Below are positions 56,466 to 64,000 of a stretch of DNA of 64,000 bases, in pieces. Under the pieces are notes generated by a model that was not told the origin of the DNA, searched no databases, and saw nothing but the letters and a program-made list of their open reading frames with translations. The position numbers were made by a program, and so were the translations under genes. The DNA comes from Choanephora cucurbitarum. Its lineage: Eukaryota > Mucoromycota > Mucoromycetes > Mucorales > Choanephoraceae. Every line of letters starts with the position of its first letter. The first letter of the stretch is position 1. The stretch covers positions 62,001 to 126,000 of the forward strand of contig JAIWNI010000048.1 in the NCBI GenBank assembly GCA_025331435.1. Direction: 5' to 3'.

Positions 56466-58678
56466 CTAATCAACCGTAGTCCAAACAAATGCTGTATTGT
56501 TATTGTCCACAGCAACAATTGTACGTGTATCAGTTGAACAGCATACATCACGAATGAGTTGTGAAGATTTTGGATGAGATAAAACCTAGAAAAAAAAGGG
56601 ATGTCAGTCAAGAAGAGTGGTATATATGATTGTGCTACTTACTGTAGTAGGATGAAAGAGTTCCATACTGCCATCATCTAACATCTTACTCTTCTTTCCA
56701 TCGCTGATATTATAAATGTGAATCTGGCCTTCATATTCACCAGCAATCAATGCCTTTGTATCTATCAAATATATGAAATAAGTTATAGCCTATAGGGATA
56801 ATGAGAGGACATCAATGACATTACCTTCTCTTTCAACCACTTTGAACCTTAGGCCAGTACATTCAGCAGAATCAGGCCAGTCGAATGATTTTTCTATCTC
56901 TGCATCCTTGGGTGTACTTTCATCAAGATTCCATAAGAGGATTTCCAGATCATTTGCACCACGGGATAAGACCTTGTTATACAATGGATCTTTTGCATTT
57001 CCATCTTGGCCGAGGATACAGATATCATCCACATAGCCTGCATGCCATTCATCGCCTGAAGGATAGGTCATGGTAGATTCGATTGTCATGGGATTGAACC
57101 ATTTTTCAGCAGCATCTTGCTTCTTGGCCTGTTCCATCTTTTGACGAAGTTTAACAAGGATTTTATCTGAAAGATCATATCGCACCATATCACCATTATC
57201 GCACCCAACAATAACTGTAGACAGGTCATAGGAAACACTTAAAGTAGAAGGGACACCTACATCTGTAGGAAGCGTGAACTTAGCTAAACACCTAGAGAAC
57301 AAAAAGGACGTTATGAGTCGATTTATAAAGAGGTGTATATAAAGAGAAACTTACATTGAATCGTCTGTTCGACTTGTAGGGGAACCAACGTCCCATAACC
57401 GAACTGTATTATCTGCAGAAACACCTAGAACCATGTGGTCAGATACTTTTTTCCTCAAAAAAAAAAGGGAGGGGGGAGTGGCTACTATTCTGACTTACTA
57501 AATAACCACCGAGGTTCTGATTTGGAGAAAACAAGCTTTAAAACTGGTTGCCGATGACCGAAAAGATAACGATAGCATTCATGCTGTAACGGATTGATCA
57601 ACTTAATAGATCCTAATCTTCCTGCCACTGCAAGCACATTACAGTTTGTGTCTGACGATTCATTCTCCAGTTTGAGTGTAGACCATGCCAAGGTATAAAA
57701 GATCTCTTGATCCTCCGTGTGTGTATATTTTTTGATGTATCGTCCTTGCTGAACATCCATAAATAAGACACTGTAAGATCCAGCAAGTGCTACAATGTCA
57801 TTGGTACTCTCAGTTAATTTGGGTTCGAACTCACAGCACCAAATGTCCTTGGGATCTTCTAGATCATCTTTGCTACGTACAGGCACATTGATCTCAGTAT
57901 GTCCCTCAATGACCGTCATTAGTTTATAAGTAGAACCTATAAAAATCAGTTGCCTGCATCCACTTTATCTGTTATGAATTTCCTTACTTAAAAGAGGAAG
58001 AGGTTGTTTTGCCTTGGATCTCTTTCGTATTTCCTTGTCATTTGTTTCAGTTGTTCTTTTTCTGCCTGGCTTTCCTTTACCGGTGGTTGTGGTTGTTGTT
58101 GTGGCTGTTGCTTTTGTTGTTGCTGTAGTTGTTGTTGTTGTTATTGTTGTTGCTGTTGCTGTTGCTGTTGTTGCTGTGGTTGCAGTTGCTGCTGCTGGCT
58201 TTCTGCCTCTCTTTTTGGGTGGTTCTTTATCAGCCTTAGTTGAGGGTATTTCTGTAGCCTTCTTTTCATTGTCGTTAGTTGGTTGAGCAGACCCCTCTTC
58301 TTCAGTCGTCTTCTTTTTCGATCTCGGACCACGCGGCTTTCTTTCTTTTGGTGTCTTCACAGGTGCTGGTCTCTTTTCAATATTATCAGAAGGTAACGAT
58401 GAGGAAGACGGCGATGAAGATGGATGAGCAATCAATGGTGTCTCAGGGACTTTGGGCGATGTTATTTTAGGTTGTTCAGGCTTTGTGCTGAGTAGATCAG
58501 GTGGCGATGAAGTTGTTCTATCAGGTAAGGGACGAGCAGGAACTTGACTTAGAGCAGGTGGGGTAGGTATTGGATTCTTTGGTTTAGGTGTAGTTGGCTT
58601 AGGTTTTGCTGCTCTTTTCTTTGCAGGCTTTGGTTGAGGCTGTGATGCCATGAAGCGATCTGTATATCTATATCCCAT
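56466..58678 (-). CDS. AT-hook and WD40 protein resembling the LRWD1/ORCA WD domain
   Basis: Six exons (58678-57988, 57936-57499, 57445-57355, 57291-56825, 56761-56643, 56585-56466) join to 641 residues. The N-terminal 230 residues are Pro/Lys/Thr-rich with AT-hook cores (KKRGRKP; GKPGRKR) and a low-complexity Thr/Ala run (about 58080-58200). The rest is a WD40 propeller: WCCEFEP, IFYTLAWSTL, NVLAVAGRLGSIKL, HRQPVLKLVF, ADNTVRLWDVG, AGEYEGQIHIYN, TAFVWTTVD. The order and wording resemble the propeller of LRWD1/ORCA, which links ORC to heterochromatin, but leucine-rich repeats are absent. A Polycomb EED-like protein is the main alternative. A nuclear, DNA-associated role is inferred from the AT-hooks. 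Confidence 0.75.
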
Positions 58679-58775
58679 GATGCTTATGTTAACAAGAAAA
58701 AAAAAGATAGATAGACAGAAACACGCTTGTTTTTTTTATACAACGGAGAATAAAAACAGGTCAAGTTTATTTTTT

Positions 58776-60156
58776 CTACAAACGAACACGACGCAATGCA
58801 TGGATTAGCCAAAAGTTAGTGGTTAATAGTGTAAGAGCGCCTGCTTGGTGAGCAGCAGCCAACTCAATAGGCACCATGTAGATCAAAGTAGAAATACCCA
58901 GAGTTACTTGAACGACAACAGCACCCATCATAGCATTGACGGCCATCTTCACGTTCTTGGGTAAAGGCAACTTTCGTGAGTAGAGCCAAAGAGCGGTTGT
59001 CAAGGTAGCAGTAGTTTCAGCCAAGGTTCGATGATCAAATTGGACAGTGGTTGGGTTCTCTAACAGATTACGCCATTTACCATGATCATTAGGCTTCACA
59101 TAGTGATCAGACCAAAGTTCTGAGGTAGGAGGAACAAGACCATTGCCCATGTAGGGAAACTCGTTATAGATTAAACCAGCATCTAAACCAGCCACAAGAC
59201 CACCGGATAAAACGGTGATCAACATCAAGCCGCCCAAACTATGAGTGGCCATACGGAATCGCTTGAGGACAGGATTGTTCAGCATGGATGTGACAGAAGC
59301 AGGGAATTGGCCGGTGGCAAGCTTATTCTGACGGATGATATCAGAGGCTACAAAGATTGTACTGGCATAGATAGCAATGGCTGTAGCCAAGTGAGCTGTC
59401 AAACGGTATTGACTGACACGAGGAACAGCTCCTGGTTCTTTCATCAAAGCTTCATTCAACCCTGACTTGACCATGTACCAACCCATGAAACCTTGGAAAC
59501 CAAGCAAACAAGTGATACCAAAGGTCTGTTTGGCTACACGTTTTGACATGTAACCTTTTTTGGCAAAATAAAGACCAGGCAATATAAACGACATACCAAT
59601 AAAACGGCCAATCATACGATGAGACCATTCCCAATAAAAGATATTTTTGAATTCGTCCAATGTCATATGGCGATTCAAACTAAAAATGCTGTGAGCAAAA
59701 GAGAGAGAGAGAGAGAGAGAGAGATAATGCAAAGAAAGAAGCTTACATTTTATATTCAGGGAACTGTTTGTATTTCTCAAACTCTTCTTGCCACTCTGCT
59801 TCAGAACGAGGTGGCTTCATGCCCGAAATAACATTCCACTCAGTAATTGATAGACCACTTTCTGTCAAGCGGGTCAATCCACCCACAACAACAATGGCAA
59901 ATACCATACCGGCATTGAAATAAAGCCAGTGAGCTACGATAGGCTTGGTTGTTCTGGCCTGAATAGCAGCGGTGCTTGAGAATCGAACTGATTGTTTCTG
60001 CATTTGCATAAACTGAGAACGAAAAGTGGTATTGAAGGCCTTCAAACTTGGGTTGACAGGTTGTGCCAGGTTTAAAAAAGACCGAGATTGTTGTTGACAG
60101 GGGCGAGCCAATCGGCTGACATTAGCAAAGGATCGCTTAAGTGCTGTTCTGATCAT
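58776..60156 (-). CDS. COX15: Heme A synthase COX15
   Basis: Exons 60156-59747 and 59679-58776 join to 437 residues. It oxidises heme O to heme A in the inner mitochondrial membrane for cytochrome c oxidase assembly. The N-terminus (MIRTALKRSFANVSRLARP) is a basic mitochondrial presequence. Then come GGLTRLTESGLSITEW, YKILNRHMTLDEF formed across the splice, EWSHRMIGR, GFQGFMGWYMVKSGL, RLTAHLATAI, ATHSLGGLM, FDHRTLAE and AAHQAGALTLL. The paired histidines in EWSHR, RLTAH, FDHR and AAHQ are the expected heme ligands, and eight membrane helices are implied. Complete and in normal order. Confidence 0.96.
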
Positions 60157-60986
60157 GTGTGATATTATATGATTTCTCGATCAATCTATATGTTTGCAAG
60201 AATATGATCTTGTACAATGAAGAGAGAGGGGGGTAGAGGCAAAAGAAAGGGGTCAGAAACAAAAAGAGAGAAAAACTCGAACCATCTTTTTATTTTTATC
60301 TACAAATGTTCGATCAATAAGAACTCTATTTTCTGTGACTATCTTCAGGCTATTTTTTTTGCTGTGCAAAATGGATAAAATTATAAAGACCATGATGTGA
60401 ACTATCTTTTGCTATATGCTCTGGCTCTTCTTTCTCGGGAACAAGACGCAGCGCTTGAATTTCTCTCTTTCACTGCGAAGGGCGCAAAACTAGAATGATG
60501 CTCCTTTAAAATTCATACCTGAATAATATTGAAAAGCATTTTGCATGATTTCCCCTTTATTCGGAAATTGAAAGTGGAAAACGATATGCATCAATTAAGA
60601 TAGGTAGAACAATACGAGTGGGGTAAAAGTGGTCTTACTTAATCTGGTATTTTAGGCTTACACAGTCCGTCTTCTTCTAATGAGATGCAAACAATTGCTT
60701 TCATCCACGAATTAGAAGTTTGACAGATTCAAGATCATTCAATGGTATTGACAATGAGAATTAAATAGAACCTTTCGCCAGACACTTTAGGCAATGGATA
60801 ACTAACTAACTACTTTACCTAGTAGAGTTATTCAGACTTGAATCTACTTAAACTCGCTGACTATGACAATTGTATCTCAATCCAAAGAAAAAAGGGATAT
60901 CCAGTGTTCTACCGTTAAAACAATGCTGAAAAAAGTAGCTCATCAAACTTTCTGTATCAACAACATCATGCCAGTCATTTGTTCCT
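60157..60986. other. Intergenic: COX15 upstream and VPS28 3' region
   Basis: About 830 AT-rich bases. A plus-strand frame near 60863-61081 overlaps the VPS28 3' end on the other strand and has no features of its own. No RNA gene or repeat is seen. Confidence 0.55.
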
Positions 60987-62009
60987 TTATTCGTTTTTAT
61001 GTTCGCCACTCAAGAGTCGATGGAATTCAGAATGAGATTGATCCATTTCAAACAACATTTGTCGTGCCTGTTCTTCGGTGATTTCATCACTTGCTTTCAT
61101 TGAATGTAACGTAATTAGCCATTGACGTACTTTTTGCTTGCCTTCGAAATCAGGTGTCAATCCAGGCACTTTGTTCAGTGACTGAATCAGATCAGCAAGA
61201 ATAGGGTGAAGTTCATCCACAGCATATCGATTTAATCTGAGTGTATCCATTAATGTAATAAAATGCTATACGTATATGAATATGAGCCTCTTTCTTCTTG
61301 TACATCATCTCCCTTTCACTCTCATTTGCCTACCAATACTGTTTCTGCAATATATTTAGCAGATTTGCCTACTTCTTTCTGCTTATCGTCAATAGCATGT
61401 TCATAAGTAGCTGGTACACCAATCTTGAAACGGTTCACTGCAGCTGGACATGATAACTAGAACACAACTAAGTCACCATGCCATTCTCTTCTGATACCTC
61501 CTCTCCTTTTCCTCTACCTTATATTCATTCATAAATGTTTCCAAGTTATCAACAGATTCCGATAGAAAGTTCATGGTTGTCTTGTATTTGGCAATCAAAT
61601 TTGCACATTGAGGTGTATATCTGAACAATATTGAATCAGCGACTTTCCCTTTACTTATCTATAGACTTACTCTTCTGCAGTAATGGAATCTCGAATGAAT
61701 GCCTTTTCCAGATGCTCCATGAGCACAATGATGGAATACAAATCAGCCATGTTGTCATATTTGTCTCTTTCCTTATTGTTTGTAAATAGCTTGACCTCCT
61801 AATAGAATGCATAAGACATCTCTCTCTTTCTTTTTTCTTGTCCATTAAAGTTCTTTTTTTTTCTTTACTTCATCGAGATTGATGCCTATGCAATATCAGA
61901 GTGAGCTTTGTTTTTTGTCTCTCTTTCTGTTGATAAACAAGGAGCCTATCTTACCTAAAGACTCGTTTAAATAACTGGGAGTATATTGTGTATTGGTAGG
62001 AGAATCCAT
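60987..62009 (-). CDS. VPS28: ESCRT-I subunit VPS28
   Basis: Six exons (62009-61955, 61885-61869, 61798-61671, 61620-61518, 61456-61334, 61265-60987) give 234 residues, in line with yeast (242) and human (221) Vps28. It is part of ESCRT-I, which sorts ubiquitinated cargo into multivesicular bodies. The N-terminal core has KLFTNNKERDKYDNMADLY and FIRDSITAEEYTPQC; the C-terminal four-helix domain has LMDTLRLNRYAVDELHP, DFEGKQKVRQWL and ITEEQARQMLFEMDQSHSEFHRLL, matching the family. The second exon is only 17 bases (GINLDE), easily missed by gene finders. The start ATG at 62009 is the only one giving the conserved N-terminus. Confidence 0.93.
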
Positions 62010-62364
62010 GTTAGAGAAGCAATACATTCACTTAAAGCGCATAAGTTCTGATAATTGAAGTCACGAAAAAGAGCTCAGTTGCACAGTGAAATGACTTTGA
62101 ATTCAGACTATAATCTGTTCATCAGCTTTGGTTTTCTCTATCACTTGAATTGTCTTTCTAATTAGATGATGAGAATGAACTGATTAAATAAACTACCACA
62201 TATTAAGTGTTTCGTTTGTCAGGTCTCATATATATTGAGGGCATTACTTGATTTGCTACATTAAAAAATAATACAAAAAAAGCGTAGCTTAAAATTCCCC
62301 TGGCTGTCACTTTTTTTTTTCGTTTTTTCTTTTTTCTTCTTCCTTTCTCGCTTATATATACCAA
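62010..62364. other. Divergent promoter region, VPS28 and TIM22
   Basis: A 355-base AT-rich region shared by two divergently read genes. It has T-rich tracts and a pyrimidine-rich run before the TIM22 start. No specific element is recognised. Confidence 0.6.
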
Positions 62365-62968
62365 ATGAACGGTCCTTTTGGTGGAATGAGGGGCCAAAAC
62401 AATGGCATGTCCCTTCAAGAACAACAAACTATTCAGCTACTACAAGGTGCTTTTGAGTCTTGCGTTGTCAAGACAGCTATGTCAGGTGTTGCAGGTATAT
62501 TTATCTCCCCAAAGACAGAAGAACAACTGTGATAGAACTAACCAAACAGTCAACAGGTTTCGGTATGGGTGCAGCCTTTGGTTTGTTCATGTCTTCGTTT
62601 GAATATTCAGGACCAATGACCAATGAAGAATTGGTTAAGCAGACAACAAGACAACAATTAAGACATGTTGCAAAAGATATGGGTACTCGATCTTATTCTA
62701 TGGCCAAAAACTTTGGTCTGGTGGGTATGATTTATTCTGGAACAGAGTGTTGTATTGAATCAGTAAGTTTGGAAGATAGTTGAATATATAGAGGATACTG
62801 ATGTGTTGTTAGTATCGTGCAAAAAATGATTTAGCAAACAGTGTGGCAGCAGGTGCATTTACAGGTGGTTTATTGGCTGCAAAGGCAGGGCCTCAGGCAA
62901 TGGCACTTGGTGCTGGTGGTTTTGCCATGTTTTCATTAGCCATTGATTGGTATATGCGTCGTGATTAG
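62365..62968 (+). CDS. TIM22: Mitochondrial inner-membrane translocase subunit TIM22
   Basis: Three exons (62365-62494, 62557-62762, 62813-62968) give 163 residues. TIM22 forms the channel that inserts carrier proteins into the inner mitochondrial membrane. The sequence [28 protein letters not shown], split here by intron 1, the run [24 protein letters not shown], and [22 protein letters not shown] are typical of Tim17/22/23 proteins, and the two paired cysteines fit Tim22. Four membrane segments are expected. The stop is 48 bases from the convergent PLP-enzyme stop. Confidence 0.93.
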
Positions 62969-63016
62969 TTTTTCTCTCTACCATTATTATTATTATTTGT
63001 AACATATAGGATTTTA

Positions 63017-64000
63017 TTATTGTTGATGACATAGATCAAGTAAAGCTTTAGCAACATATTCAAAATCAGATAGATCATTATAGACTTGAGCACTGAGTCG
63101 AGCATACCATTGACCATTGTGTTTAAAAACAGATGCCATACAACGATGTTTGTAGATCAGCTCATCTACTGAGAGCTGAATGAAAGTTGGATCTGATTGT
63201 ATCTTGGCTGGATCGATAGGCAGTCGTACGTTCACTAGGGCTGTTGTCAATGTTTTCTCTTCATTCTCTAGTATTTCTGTACCCAAGATGGTAGCTGCTA
63301 ACTGGCCTCCTGAGACAGCTAGATCATGACAATAGTCCATGATGGCCTTTTCTCCACCAATGGATTTTCTAAAGGCCAGAGCAGCTTCTACACACAAAAA
63401 GTTGGTAAAGTCTGTAGTGCCTGGCCAAGCGAATTCCAGTTGAAACGTGTTGGTTCCAGGCTGAGGGTGATGTTGATAGGAAGCATTGATGATGGCAGGA
63501 TGGACTAGATGTTGATTTCTTAAGGGCACATAAAGTACAGCACAACCTCGAGGTGCATAAAGCCATTTATGACAATTGGTGATAAAGAAATCAGGATCAA
63601 TAGCATGCAAATCCAAAGGAATTTGGCCTTTTATTTTTTTTTATGAGTTCAGTAATACATATCTACCTTTAAAAATAACTTACCAATAGCATGAGCACCA
63701 TCCACTAAACTCAAAATGGAATATTCTCTCACCAGTTTTACAACAGCTTCAAAGGGAAACAAGAGTCCAGGAACAGAAGTGATGGCATCCATAAAACACA
63801 CTTTGATTGATCCATTCTGTAAGCTATTTTCATATTCAATCGTTTCCTTGATTTGTTCAAGTATCGCATGATCACTCAGAGGATAAGCCAAATCAATCTT
63901 GACCAACTTGAGTGACTCAAAGTCGTTGATAAACTGAATTGTACTCTCAACCGCATTATAGGCTGTATTAAACTATATCCTTTCCACTAAGTCTTCCTAT
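63017..64000 (-). CDS. Class-V PLP-dependent enzyme (isopenicillin-N-epimerase/Egt2-like), 5' partial
   Basis: Two exons are visible (63972-63684 and 63627-63017); the intron before 63972 reaches the window edge, so the N-terminus is missing. The fold is the class-V aminotransferase/cysteine-desulphurase type: the PLP-binding aspartate in SLVDGAHAIG, the lysine that forms the Schiff base in FFITNCHKWLYAPRG, then FAWPGTTDFTNFL, and a small C-terminal domain ending RLSAQVYNDLSDFEYVAKAL. Fungal members annotated as isopenicillin N epimerase-like include Egt2, the lyase of ergothioneine synthesis; that reaction is possible here but cannot be told from other C-S lyases or epimerases of the class by sequence alone. 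Confidence 0.85.

Noticed and set aside
58004..58286. Valine/alanine- and cysteine-rich plus-strand frames opposite the WD40 gene
   Set aside because: They are translations of the complementary strand of the Thr/Ala codon repeat.
1..64000. tRNA, rRNA, CRISPR arrays, bacterial-type operons
   Set aside because: No cloverleaf with B-box, rRNA stretch or spaced direct repeats was found; the only tandem repeats are the 400-bp units and simple sequence.

Overview
The window is nuclear DNA from a filamentous fungus, most likely a Mucoromycota/Mucorales species. The signs are AT-rich DNA, many 45-75 bp introns with GTAAG/GTATG donors and TAG/CAG acceptors, a fungal septin, a fungal sphingolipid C9-methyltransferase and a fungal-type PKA regulatory subunit. 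The assignment rests on gene style and protein flavour, not on a database search.

Left gene block (1-23135). In order: an OPT-family transporter (5' end off the window), signal peptidase subunit SPC2, glutathione reductase, a CDC12/AspC-type septin, the PKA regulatory subunit, a METTL21/EFM6-type methyltransferase, the small subunit of ribonucleotide reductase (with MluI cell-cycle boxes upstream), cysteinyl-tRNA synthetase (with a likely mitochondrial alternative start), the spindle-checkpoint kinase MPS1, a membrane-anchored short-chain dehydrogenase, a TXNDC17/TRP14-type thioredoxin, a candidate 26-residue microprotein and one unrecognised coiled-coil protein. Genes are packed closely; convergent stop codons lie as little as 27-32 bp apart.

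Mobile and repeat island (about 23440-54076). Two direct copies of one module (A about 23440-32447, B about 41870-47050) each consist of a roughly 400-bp tandem array of three units, a short spacer, and a multi-exon gene on the minus strand that encodes an unrecognised protein with a PD-(D/E)XK nuclease-like signature. Module A carries a 5.7-kb LINE with a 12-bp target duplication, and its nuclease-like gene is a pseudogene containing an inverted exon. Between the modules lie a Helitron Rep remnant, an old minus-strand LINE carrying two nested 5'-truncated LINE copies with 17- and 13-bp target duplications, and transposase relics. Module B was hit by a Tc1/mariner element and by a 540-bp MITE; module A preserves both empty sites. 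Module B then runs into a giant palindrome (44677-54076: 4566-bp arms, 268-bp spacer). Its outer edges coincide to the base with the outer TA/TIR ends of the two MITE copies. The palindrome carries two intact, head-to-head copies of the nuclease-like gene.

Right gene block (54735-64000). Sphingolipid C9-methyltransferase, an AT-hook plus WD40 protein resembling the WD40 part of LRWD1/ORCA, heme A synthase COX15, ESCRT-I subunit VPS28, the mitochondrial translocase TIM22 and a class-V PLP enzyme that runs off the right edge.

The flanking genes are ordinary housekeeping genes. The unusual biology is the island, above all the palindrome bounded by MITE ends and the uncharacterised nuclease-like gene family linked to homogenised tandem arrays. 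I saw no tRNA, rRNA or CRISPR array.
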